26,564 nt of DNA from contig UQQU01000047.1 of assembly GCA_900543325.1 (NCBI GenBank), positions 1 to 26,564 of the forward strand, written 5' to 3'. Under the pieces are notes generated by a model. That model did not search any database. It worked only from the letters and a program-made list of their open reading frames with translations, and was not told where the DNA came from. Shown here piece after piece: positions 15,435 to 22,584 of this stretch; within the stretch, counting starts at the first letter, position 1; the number at the start of each line of letters is the position of its first letter. The DNA comes from an uncultured Clostridium sp. Lineage in GTDB: Bacteria; Bacillota; Clostridia; Clostridiales; Clostridiaceae. The position numbers were made by a program, and so were the translations under genes.

Positions 15435-16364
15435 ATGGATTTTGCAGCAATTTCTAATATGTTATTAGAAATATTCTACATAATAATTGGAATTATGATG
15501 TTAAATACAGCTGTATTAACATTGGGAGATAAAAATCATAAAGCTAAAATTGGAACAGCTGCCTTTTGGGGATTACTTGGAATGATATTTATATTTGGAC
15601 CGTATATACCATCAGTAGTGGTTGGAGCAATATTAGTTGTTATAGCAGTACTTACTTTAACTAAGCAAGTTAAGCCAGGAACTGTTAAAGCTTTAGATGA
15701 AAAATTTGGAGAAGAACAAGCAAATAAATTAGGACTTAAGGTATTTATACCATCATTAGTTATAGCTTTAGCTGCATTAGGAATTGCACAGTTTACAGCA
15801 ATTTCAGGATCAGCAGCTATAGGTGTTGCAGCAGTTATTGCTGTAATAGTTACATTTATTATTACTAAAGCAAAACCAAGAGTTTTAGTTGAAGAATCAG
15901 ATAGAATGCTTCAATCAGTAGGAGCAGTAAGTATACTACCACAATTATTAGCAGCACTTGGTGCTTTATTTACAGCAGCAGGAGTTGGAGATGTAATTTC
16001 TTCAGGAATATCAAGTATATTACCACAAGGAAATATATTCATAGGAGTTACTGCTTATTGTGTAGGTATGGCTTTATTTACAATGATAATGGGAAATGCT
16101 TTTGCAGCATTCTCAGTAATAACAGTTGGTATAGGAATACCATTTGTATTCTCACAAGGTGCTAATGTAGCAATAGCAGGTGCTTTAGCATTAACAGCTG
16201 GATATTGTGGTACATTATTAACACCAATGGCAGCTAATTTTAATATTATGCCAGCTGCTTTACTTGAAATTGAAGATAAAAATTCAATAATTAAGCATCA
16301 AGCACCAGTAGCTTTAATTTTATTAGCTATTCATATTATATTAATGTACTTCTTAGCATTTTAA
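15435..16364 (+). CDS. DUF979 family subunit, putative 5-oxoproline transporter
   Basis: A 309-residue membrane protein of the DUF979 family (PF06166) with about nine hydrophobic segments. Features include the N-terminal GIMMLNTAVLTLGDKNHKAKIGTA, GLLGMIFIFGPYIPS, and the glycine-rich GNAFAAFSVITVGIGIPF and AGYCGTLLTPMAANFNI near the C terminus, a region likely to line a transport path. It starts 20 bases after the DUF969 gene with AAAGGAG upstream, so the two are one operon and probably one complex. It is followed by a 154-base gap with a secondary promoter and stem-loops before pcp. Confidence 0.9.
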   Translation: MDFAAISNMLLEIFYIIIGIMMLNTAVLTLGDKNHKAKIGTAAFWGLLGMIFIFGPYIPSVVVGAILVVIAVLTLTKQVKPGTVKALDEKFGEEQANKLGLKVFIPSLVIALAALGIAQFTAISGSAAIGVAAVIAVIVTFIITKAKPRVLVEESDRMLQSVGAVSILPQLLAALGALFTAAGVGDVISSGISSILPQGNIFIGVTAYCVGMALFTMIMGNAFAAFSVITVGIGIPFVFSQGANVAIAGALALTAGYCGTLLTPMAANFNIMPAALLEIEDKNSIIKHQAPVALILLAIHIILMYFLAF

Positions 16365-16392
16365 TTTAAATAATAGTTTAATATGGTATAAT
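16365..16392 (+). promoter_or_regulatory. Internal promoter before pcp
   Basis: TTTAAA at 16365-16370 and a perfect TATAAT at 16387-16392 preceded by TGG (extended -10), spacer 16. The GGTATAAT core is the same as at 14666-14673 upstream of the DUF969 gene. It would give pcp a leader of about 120 bases. Confidence 0.5.
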
Positions 16393-16395
16393 ATA

Positions 16396-16492
16396 TATGA
16401 GATATTTTCTAATAATTTTACTAGTTTAGGAAGTATCTCATAATTATCTGAAAACTTATAAGGTGAAAATAACTAAGTTTTCCCCTTAAGTT
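16396..16492 (+). promoter_or_regulatory. Structured pcp leader with alternative stem-loops
   Basis: Hairpin 1: 16396-16412 pairs with 16426-16442 (17 bp with two G-U pairs, outer 9 bp perfect), at the expected transcript 5' end. Downstream, two folds compete: GAAAACTTA at 16450-16458 with TAAGTTTTC at 16474-16482 (perfect 9 bp), or 16453-16469 with 16478-16492 (14 bp with a 2-base bulge and one mismatch). They share the same bases and cannot coexist. No T tract follows either, so this is not a plain terminator. Confidence 0.4.
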
Positions 16493-16518
16493 AGAAGTTA
16501 ACAAAGGAGAAGATAAAT

Positions 16519-17160
16519 ATGAAAGTTTTAATAACAGGATTTGATCCATTTGGAGGAGAATCAATAAATCCAGCTTTAGAGGCAGTGAAATTATTACCAG
16601 ATACAATTTCAGGTGCAGAAATAATTAAACTAGAAATTCCTACAGTATTTAGAAAATCTTTAGCTAGAATTGAAGAAGCTATAGAAATTCATAATCCTGA
16701 TATTGTTATCTCTGTAGGCCAAGCTGGTGGTAGATTTGGTATAACACCAGAAAGAGTTGCAATAAATATAGATGATGCAAGAATTGAAGATAATGAAGGA
16801 AATCAACCATTAGATGTTGCCATATATGAAGATGGAGAGCCAGCATACTTTTCAAACCTACCAATAAAGGCTATGGTTAATGAAATGAAAAATAATGGTA
16901 TTCCTGCATCAGTATCAAATACAGCAGGAACATTTGTATGTAATCATGTAATGTATGGGGTATTATATTTAGTAGACAAGAAGTATCCAAATATTAGAGC
17001 AGGATTTATACATGTTCCATATATTCCAGCACAAGTAGTTGATAAACCAGAAAAACCATCTATGAGCACAATTGATATATCAAAAGGATTAGAATTATCA
17101 ATAAAAGCAGCAGTAGAAAATTCAGAAGATATTAAAGCTGTTGGTGGAGCTATTTGCTAA
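16519..17160 (+). CDS. pcp: Pyroglutamyl peptidase I (pyrrolidone-carboxylate peptidase)
   Basis: A 213-residue cytoplasmic cysteine peptidase of family C15, standard length. It starts KVLITGFDPFGGESINPA. The catalytic triad is visible: Glu78 in GITPERVAIN, Cys141 in AGTFVCNHVMYG and His165 in FIHVPYIP. It removes N-terminal pyroglutamate (5-oxoproline) from peptides, releasing free 5-oxoproline. AAAGGAG precedes the ATG. It follows the DUF969/DUF979 pair and is followed one base later by a gamma-glutamylcyclotransferase-like gene, so the cluster has two activities that yield 5-oxoproline beside a putative 5-oxoproline transporter. It may be transcribed both from 14646 and from its own promoter at 16365. 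Confidence 0.96.
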   Translation: MKVLITGFDPFGGESINPALEAVKLLPDTISGAEIIKLEIPTVFRKSLARIEEAIEIHNPDIVISVGQAGGRFGITPERVAINIDDARIEDNEGNQPLDVAIYEDGEPAYFSNLPIKAMVNEMKNNGIPASVSNTAGTFVCNHVMYGVLYLVDKKYPNIRAGFIHVPYIPAQVVDKPEKPSMSTIDISKGLELSIKAAVENSEDIKAVGGAIC

Positions 17161-17161
17161 A

Positions 17162-17599
17162 ATGTTAGAACCAAGAGAAGAAAAGAAAATCTTTGTTTAT
17201 GGTAGTTTAAGAACAGGATTCTTTAACTATAATAAATATTTGTTAGGGAAAGTATCAAATGCTCAAGTTGGAAAAGTAAAAGGAAAGCTATATCATATGC
17301 CACATAAGGGGTATCCAGCATTAATTGAAGGTGACGATGTGGTACTTGGTGAGATAATGACTTTAAATGACTTTGAAGAGGTAATGATTCCAATGGATAA
17401 GATGGAAAATTACTATGGGGTAAATGATAATAGAAATGAGTATAATAGAATAATAATGGATGTTGAGCTTTCAGATGGAAGTAAAGAAAGTTGTTATGTT
17501 TATTATTATGCTATGAATGATAAAGATGTTTTTGAAAAAAACAGTATTTATATAAATAATGGTGATTGGAAGGACTATATGTTAAAGCAATCACTGTAA
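17162..17599 (+). CDS. Gamma-glutamylcyclotransferase family protein
   Basis: A 145-residue protein of the GGCT/AIG2-like fold. The substrate-loop motif YGSLRTG is at residues 13-19 and the catalytic acid is Glu82 in MDKMENYYG, the position expected for this family. Members convert gamma-glutamyl amines, dipeptides or isopeptides to 5-oxoproline plus the free amine. The ATG at 17162 lies one base after the pcp stop codon, suggesting translational coupling; GGTGGAG about 12 bases upstream, inside pcp, is a weak ribosome binding site. In-frame TTG and GTG codons at 17141 and 17144 would overlap pcp and are less likely. With pcp and DUF969/979 it completes a 5-oxoproline gene set. The true gamma-glutamyl substrate is unknown. 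Confidence 0.85.
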   Translation: MLEPREEKKIFVYGSLRTGFFNYNKYLLGKVSNAQVGKVKGKLYHMPHKGYPALIEGDDVVLGEIMTLNDFEEVMIPMDKMENYYGVNDNRNEYNRIIMDVELSDGSKESCYVYYYAMNDKDVFEKNSIYINNGDWKDYMLKQSL

Positions 17600-17609
17600 A
17601 AAAATGTAT

Positions 17610-17659
17610 CTGCCTCCGGGGTCAATCCATATATTGGATTTACCCCGGGGCAGTTTTTT
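17610..17659 (+). terminator. GC-rich intrinsic terminator of the pcp-GGCT unit
   Basis: A long hairpin: CTGCC with GGCAG, a bulged T, CCGGGGT with ACCCCGG, then AATCCA with TGGATT around a 5-base loop (18 bp in all), followed by six T at 17654-17659. It is by far the most GC-rich spot in the window. Confidence 0.92.
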
Positions 17660-17663
17660 ATAT

Positions 17664-17692
17664 TTGACAAAGAAAAATATTAGGAATAAACT
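17664..17692 (+). promoter_or_regulatory. Predicted promoter of mrp
   Basis: TTGACA at 17664-17669 and TAAACT at 17687-17692 with a 17-base spacer, directly after the previous terminator and about 42 bases before the start codon. Confidence 0.45.
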
Positions 17693-17734
17693 TATGATAA
17701 ATAAGAAAAAGATAAATATAATGAGGTGAAGTAA

Positions 17735-18577
17735 ATGGGAAACTGTAGTACATGTCCAAGTCATGGATCATGTGGAAAAGATGAAACACAGTGTGGAATT
17801 GAAAATAATTCAGAAAATAAAATAAAAAATATAATAGCTGTAATGAGTGGTAAAGGTGGAGTAGGAAAATCTACAATGTCTGTTATGATGGCTAGGCAAT
17901 TAGCTCAAAGAGGATATAGAGTAGGTATTTTAGATGCTGATATAACTGGACCTAGTATACCCAGATTACTTCATATAGAGGAAGAAAGGGCAAGAGGAAC
18001 AGAAACACTTATTTTCCCTGTAGAAAGTAATGAAGGAATTAAAGTAATGTCTTTAAATCTTGTTGTAGAAAAAGAAGATGAAGCTGTTATTTGGAGAGGG
18101 CCAGCTATAGTTAATGTTGTAAAGCAATTCTGGACTGGAGTATATTGGGGAGAATTAGACTACTTAATAATAGATATGCCACCAGGAACAGGAGATGTTC
18201 CATTAACAGTAATGCAAACTATACCTATAAAAGGTGTAGTAATGGTTTCTATTCCTCAAGATATGATTTCTATGATAGTTTCTAAGTCTATAAATATGGC
18301 TAGAAAAATGAATATAGATATATTTGGGGTAATAGAAAATATGAGTTATATTAAATGCCCAGATTGTGATAAAACTATTAAGTTATTTAACGGAGAAAAT
18401 ACTGAAAAATTCTTAAAAGATATGAATGTAGAGCTATTAGGGGAATTACCTATGCATAGAGCTATAACTAATTATGGATCTATAGAATTAATTGAAGAAG
18501 AGGAAGAAGTAGCTGAATTATTTGATCCTATAGTTGAGAAGATAATAGAGAAATCAAAGAAAAAATTAATATTATAA
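17735..18577 (+). CDS. mrp: Mrp/NBP35 family ATP-binding Fe-S carrier protein
   Basis: A 280-residue P-loop ATPase of the Mrp/ApbC/NBP35 family. The N terminus holds four cysteines (4, 7, 13, 20), reminiscent of the Nbp35-type cluster site. The deviant Walker A GKGGVGKST is at 39-47, followed by ILDADITGPS (switch I) and IIDMPPGTGD (Walker B and switch II). The conserved CPDC pair (Cys208, Cys211), which holds a bridging 4Fe-4S cluster in the dimer, is present. The protein binds and transfers Fe-S clusters to apo-proteins. Its promoter and upstream terminator make it a separate unit; GAGGTG precedes the ATG. The C terminus ends in a charged KIIEKSKKK tail. Confidence 0.93.
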   Translation: MGNCSTCPSHGSCGKDETQCGIENNSENKIKNIIAVMSGKGGVGKSTMSVMMARQLAQRGYRVGILDADITGPSIPRLLHIEEERARGTETLIFPVESNEGIKVMSLNLVVEKEDEAVIWRGPAIVNVVKQFWTGVYWGELDYLIIDMPPGTGDVPLTVMQTIPIKGVVMVSIPQDMISMIVSKSINMARKMNIDIFGVIENMSYIKCPDCDKTIKLFNGENTEKFLKDMNVELLGELPMHRAITNYGSIELIEEEEEVAELFDPIVEKIIEKSKKKLIL

Positions 18578-18649
18578 TTTAAATAAATTATAATATTAAG
18601 TATTCAATGATAAAAAATATATAACTTTTATAGTTAGGGCTAATAAATA

Positions 18650-18695
18650 AAAATTATCCATGATTAAATTCAAAAATCATGGATAATTTTATTAT
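18650..18695. terminator. Bidirectional terminator after mrp
   Basis: A perfect 16-bp stem (18650-18665 with 18675-18690) with a 9-base loop; arms begin AAAATTATCC and end GGATAATTTT, with A/T-rich flanks on both sides. Confidence 0.75.
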
Positions 18696-18755
18696 AATAG
18701 ACTTCTAATTATATCAGGTTATTTAAAGATGATAAAATAAGTGTCTACATTAGTA

Positions 18756-18806
18756 TGACTCTAAGATATTTTTTATTACTAAAATAACTTAGAGTCAAAT
18801 TTTTTA
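18756..18806 (+). terminator. Second hairpin with T tract in the convergent gap
   Basis: TGACTCTAAG at 18756-18765 pairs perfectly with 18788-18797 across a 22-base loop, followed by AATTTTTTATT. It is oriented for plus-strand transcripts and would back up the terminator at 18650. Confidence 0.55.
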
Positions 18807-19151
18807 TTAAAATTCTAAAGCATTTTTATGATGTTTTTCACTATCCTTAATTTCACGTTCTAAAACAAAAGTCATTAAGGCTCTTATTAGGAATAAGGCT
18901 CCTAAAATTATTAATTCATCAAGACTTTTTACCAAAACAGTTTTTAGTATTTCAGCAGCAAGTTTAAATTCAAGTGCAGTAATCATAGAATTTGCAAATT
19001 GATATTTTAATGAATAGCCTTCTTTGCCAAATTTGGATTTTACATAATGATAAAAAGCTGTAAATGCTCCTACTGTTAATACAATTACGCCCATTAATTC
19101 AAATATATGAATTAATATTGGAAGTAATATATCAAAAATATGTTCTAACAA
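18807..19151 (-). CDS. DUF1622 family membrane protein
   Basis: A 114-residue membrane protein with three hydrophobic segments (about 6-32, 54-72 and 78-94). The family pattern is clear: FELMGVIVLTVGAFTAFYHYV, LEFKLAAEILKTVLVKS and ELIILGALFLIRALMTF. The function of DUF1622 (PF07784) is unknown. The start is TTG at 19151, preceded by AAGGGGG at 7 bases on the minus strand. It lies 108 bases downstream of the LTA-synthase-like gene on the same strand with no clear terminator between them, so co-transcription is possible. Confidence 0.85.
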   Translation of the reverse strand: MLEHIFDILLPILIHIFELMGVIVLTVGAFTAFYHYVKSKFGKEGYSLKYQFANSMITALEFKLAAEILKTVLVKSLDELIILGALFLIRALMTFVLEREIKDSEKHHKNALEF

Positions 19152-19259
19152 AATATATCCCCCTTAAGTTATAAATATATATGTATAATACAGATATAAT
19201 ATAAATTAAGGGAGGAATTTTTTCAAGCTTAATAAATTCAGTTAATATTGTTATTATTA

Positions 19260-21011
19260 TTAATCGTTATTATTATATTTATCAGAGCTATAATTTTCAC
19301 CTATGACTTTATCATAAGTAATTAAATCTAAAGCTTCATTTCTAGAATCAGAACTTTGAATACTTGGTGAGTATAATGGATATTCTTCCATTAAATTCTT
19401 CATAGTTTTCATAAAATCTGTATTTTCTGAATTAATTAGGTCTGTAACTATATAAGGTATATAGAATGCAGAAATAGTATCTATGTCTTTATTAAAAATT
19501 GTAGAATCGTAATTATTCCATAATATATATTTTTGATTATAAATTAACTCAGCATTATTATCAGAAAGGCCTAATCTATCATAAACATTATCATCTGGTG
19601 TGAAGAAAGGAAAGTGATCACCAACAAAAACAAGTAATACATCTTCATCAAATTCCTTTAACCAGTTTGTAAATTCTCGTAATTGAGCATTGGTTTCTTT
19701 AATACCAGCTAAATAGTATGATAGTTGATCTGATCCGTCAGCAGTTTCAGCATAATATGGTTGATGGTTCTGCATAGTAGTAGCAAATATATAGCTTGGA
19801 TTTTCATTTGTTTCTAGAATGCTTTTAATTTGATTAAAAACACTTTTATCAGAAATATATCTTCTAAAATATTCTGTTTCAACTGTCATGCTATCATCAA
19901 AATATAAGTTATCAAATCCATATTCAGTATATAATGTATCCCTATCATAAAAAGTTTTACTAAAAGGATGAATATATGCTGTACTATATCCAAGAGACTT
20001 GAAGTAACTAGGGATTGTATCAATAATTTCTTGCTTTTTTAATAAGTTTTGTGGAACTGATGGCGTATTAATAGCATAGGTTGGCAAACCAGTTAACAAT
20101 TCAAATTCAGTTCTTGTAGTATATCCTCCAAATGTTGGAACTACGCAATTTCCAACATATCCTTCAGCTCCAACAGAATCAAAGTCAGAATAAATATCAA
20201 TATCAACCTCTAAAGAATCAAAAACTCTAAAATCGCTAAATGATTCAGACATAATAAAAATAACATTAGGAGAATTTTCAGATGTATCTTCAGGGTTTGC
20301 ACTTGTATCCGTATTAGATAATAGATTTTTTATAGAATCATAACTATAGTCTTCAGGTGGATTTACTATATCCATTAAATTTTCTGAGGTAGTTTTTGTT
20401 AAATAAGGAAGAAACCCTATATCACTAAATTGCTCATTACTTTCTAATATATTAGTAGCAACTGTTGTTTCTATCTCAAAGACTGAAAAAATCTTTGCAG
20501 AAATAGATGTTGTTAATGCTATAGTTATCAATAAACTTATAAATGCACAACTACAAATACGTTTTTTTATTGAAAAATCTAGATTTAAATTATTTTTGTA
20601 AGTTAAGAAAATATATAATGCCAATATTATAAAATTAAGGATTAATGGGTAAGTAATTTTTAATGAAGCAAATTTTCCAACGTCACTTAAGTTTTTTGTC
20701 ATTAATAAATCACTTATTACCAAATGACTACCGCTAGTTTTATATTTAAAGTATTCAATACAAGAAAGAATATAAAGTATACCGCCATGAACAGTCATAG
20801 ATAAGTAAGATTTTTTAAATATAAGAAAAATTACAGTAAACAATATGGTACAAATAATAATATTAAATAATAATATGTTAGGTTTTTTTATTAGGAATTT
20901 TAACGTGTCATTAAAGTTCTGACAGATATTATATTCCAATAAAATTGATAAAAATAATGGGTATAGTACAATTAATAAATATTTAGGTATGTTTTTTATG
21001 TTAAGTTTCAT
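19260..21011 (-). CDS. LTA synthase-like sulfatase-fold phosphoglycerol transferase
   Basis: A membrane protein of 583 residues from the ATG at 21011 (603 if read from an upstream codon at 21071). Five hydrophobic segments fill about residues 8-180, followed by an extracellular sulfatase/alkaline-phosphatase-fold domain. Catalytic features match LtaS: metal ligand Glu256 in IMSESFSD, nucleophile Thr298 in GGYTTRTEFE, and VGDHFPFF near the C terminus; the residue numbers are nearly the same as in Staphylococcus aureus LtaS (255 and 300). It would transfer glycerol phosphate from phosphatidylglycerol to a glycolipid-anchored polymer or to another glycan. AAGGAG lies 13 bases before the ATG, an unusually long gap, so the exact start is uncertain. 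Upstream, three phased repeats suggest a response regulator. Confidence 0.9.
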   Translation of the reverse strand: MKLNIKNIPKYLLIVLYPLFLSILLEYNICQNFNDTLKFLIKKPNILLFNIIICTILFTVIFLIFKKSYLSMTVHGGILYILSCIEYFKYKTSGSHLVISDLLMTKNLSDVGKFASLKITYPLILNFIILALYIFLTYKNNLNLDFSIKKRICSCAFISLLITIALTTSISAKIFSVFEIETTVATNILESNEQFSDIGFLPYLTKTTSENLMDIVNPPEDYSYDSIKNLLSNTDTSANPEDTSENSPNVIFIMSESFSDFRVFDSLEVDIDIYSDFDSVGAEGYVGNCVVPTFGGYTTRTEFELLTGLPTYAINTPSVPQNLLKKQEIIDTIPSYFKSLGYSTAYIHPFSKTFYDRDTLYTEYGFDNLYFDDSMTVETEYFRRYISDKSVFNQIKSILETNENPSYIFATTMQNHQPYYAETADGSDQLSYYLAGIKETNAQLREFTNWLKEFDEDVLLVFVGDHFPFFTPDDNVYDRLGLSDNNAELIYNQKYILWNNYDSTIFNKDIDTISAFYIPYIVTDLINSENTDFMKTMKNLMEEYPLYSPSIQSSDSRNEALDLITYDKVIGENYSSDKYNNND

Positions 21012-21069
21012 TATGCGATAATAACTCCTTTCTGGTAAGATACCTTGAGAAATTACAAGTACCAAATAC

Positions 21070-21098
21070 ATTATATACTTAAATTGGTTTTTTTGAAA
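21070..21098 (-). promoter_or_regulatory. Candidate promoter of the LTA-synthase-like gene
   Basis: On the minus strand a perfect TATAAT at 21075-21070 with TTTCAA at 21098-21093 (17-base spacer). The -35 is weak, as expected for a promoter that needs an activator bound just upstream. Confidence 0.4.
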
Positions 21099-21103
21099 TT
21101 GCC

Positions 21104-21134
21104 TTAAGAGAATATTAAGAGAAATTTAATAGAA
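21104..21134. repeat. Three direct repeats at 11-bp spacing, likely response-regulator site
   Basis: TTAAGAGAA at 21104-21112 and 21115-21123 (identical) and TTAATAGAA at 21126-21134 start exactly 11 bases apart. They lie directly upstream of the weak -35 of the minus-strand LTA-synthase-like gene. OmpR/PhoB-family response regulators bind head-to-tail repeats at 11-bp spacing, one helical turn, next to the -35. Confidence 0.55.
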
Positions 21135-21260
21135 TTTATAATAAAGTTTATAGTGAAAAATAATTGCATATATATTAAGAAATAATAATGTTTTTTATTT
21201 TAATTTTAGTAGATTTGTATAAACTAACTAAGTAAATAAAATTAGAACGGAGTGAGCTTA

Positions 21261-21488
21261 ATGTTTGGAATACCAGCAATTGAATGGGTTGGATATACAG
21301 CCTCAATTATGATTGCAATATCATTAGTTATGACTAATATAGTAAAGCTTAGAATAATAAATTCAATAGGATGTATATTATTTGCTATATACGGTTTTTC
21401 AGTAAAAGCATATCCAGTTGGAATAATAAATACTTTTATATTTTTTGTAAATAGTTACTACTTATATAAGATTTATAAAGAGAGATAG
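21261..21488 (+). CDS. Small YgjV-like membrane protein
   Basis: A 75-residue protein with three hydrophobic segments (about 6-26, 31-46 and 51-70): IEWVGYTASIMIAISLVM, IINSIGCILFAIYGF and GIINTFIFFVNSYYLYKIYK. The pattern resembles the single-repeat YgjV family of membrane proteins, function unknown. CGGAG lies 8 bases before the ATG; an in-frame GTG at 21252 overlaps that site and is rejected. It is divergent from the LTA-synthase-like gene, so the phased repeats at 21104 could affect it too. The gap to mscS is 112 bases and mscS has its own promoter. Confidence 0.75.
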   Translation: MFGIPAIEWVGYTASIMIAISLVMTNIVKLRIINSIGCILFAIYGFSVKAYPVGIINTFIFFVNSYYLYKIYKER

Positions 21489-21534
21489 AAGAATTGTTGA
21501 GCTTGTAAAAGTGCTTCAAATTACTAATTATAAG

Positions 21535-21562
21535 TTTACAAAAAATTAAATATGTATATAAT
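21535..21562 (+). promoter_or_regulatory. Predicted promoter of the MscS-type channel gene
   Basis: TTTACA at 21535-21540 and a perfect TATAAT at 21557-21562 with a 16-base spacer. Confidence 0.5.
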
Positions 21563-21600
21563 AAGATAATGAATAAAATGAGGAGGCACTTTTTATAACT

Positions 21601-22425
21601 ATGAATTTAGAACAATTTTTAAACAAAATTATTACCTGGGCAACTACAGAAGGAATAAAGTTAATTATAGGATTACTTTTATTATGGCTTGGGTGGAAGC
21701 TTGCTAAAAAAGTAGTAAATATAATGAGTAAAACATTAGAGAAAAGAAATGTTGATGCAACGGTAAGCTCATTTTTAGATACTTTTGTAGAAGTAGTATT
21801 AAAGGGTATAGTAATTTATATATTCTTAGAGTATGTAGGGATTAAAACAACAGGAATAGCAGCTTTAGTTGCATCTGCAGGGGTTGCTATAGGGCTTGCA
21901 TTACAAGGTAGTTTATCTAATTTTGCAGGTGGAGTAATAATCTTATTAATAAGACCTTTTAATGTTGGAGATTATATTGAAGGATCTGGACATACAGGAG
22001 TTATTGAGAAAATAGGAATGTTTTACACACATATGACAACTGTAGATAATAAGCTTATACTTATTCCAAACGGTAATTTGGCAAATGGAAGTATTGTAAA
22101 TTATTCAGCAAAAGAGTTAAGAAGAGTGGATTTAACTTTTGGGGTTGGATATGAGCAAGATGTTCTTAAGGTAAAGAGAGTATTATCTAATATTGTAGAT
22201 GCACATGATTTAATTTTAAAAACACCTGAACCATTTATAGCACTTTCTGAACATGGAGATAGTGCTGTTAATTTCGTAGTAAGAGTTTGGGTTAATAATA
22301 GTGATTATTGGAAAGTACATTTTGATTTACTGGAATCAGTTAAAATTAAGTTTGACGAAGAAGAAATTAGTATACCGTATCCACAAATGGATTTACATAT
22401 AAAAAAAGATGAAATAGCAAAATAA
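21601..22425 (+). CDS. MscS family mechanosensitive ion channel
   Basis: A 274-residue protein of near-minimal MscS size. Three transmembrane helices (about 17-38, 60-82 and 88-112) precede the MscS middle-beta and alpha/beta domains. The pore helix carries the Gly/Ala ladder GIAALVASAGVAIGLALQGSLSNFAGG and the conserved IRPFNVGDYIE follows; later PNGNLANGSIVNYS marks the beta domain. It opens under membrane tension to release solutes during hypo-osmotic shock. AGGAGG lies 14 bases before the ATG at 21601, much further than normal; there is no in-frame ATG, GTG or TTG between them, though an ATA codon at 21595 has an 8-base gap. A strong terminator follows at 22439. Confidence 0.94.
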   Translation: MNLEQFLNKIITWATTEGIKLIIGLLLLWLGWKLAKKVVNIMSKTLEKRNVDATVSSFLDTFVEVVLKGIVIYIFLEYVGIKTTGIAALVASAGVAIGLALQGSLSNFAGGVIILLIRPFNVGDYIEGSGHTGVIEKIGMFYTHMTTVDNKLILIPNGNLANGSIVNYSAKELRRVDLTFGVGYEQDVLKVKRVLSNIVDAHDLILKTPEPFIALSEHGDSAVNFVVRVWVNNSDYWKVHFDLLESVKIKFDEEEISIPYPQMDLHIKKDEIAK

Positions 22426-22438
22426 AATTACTTTTATA

Positions 22439-22487
22439 CTCCCTATAAGTTTTAAATATTTATTTAGACTTATAGGGAGATTTTTTA
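22439..22487 (+). terminator. Intrinsic terminator of the MscS gene
   Basis: A perfect 12-bp stem (22439-22450 with 22468-22479) and a 17-base loop, followed by ATTTTTT. Confidence 0.85.
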
Positions 22488-22584
22488 GGTCATTATGTTG
22501 CTTTTTATATAATAAGATAAGATTATAGTGTATAATAATAATTAAATGTTCATATTAAACTTAATGAATAAAAAGAGGTGCAAA

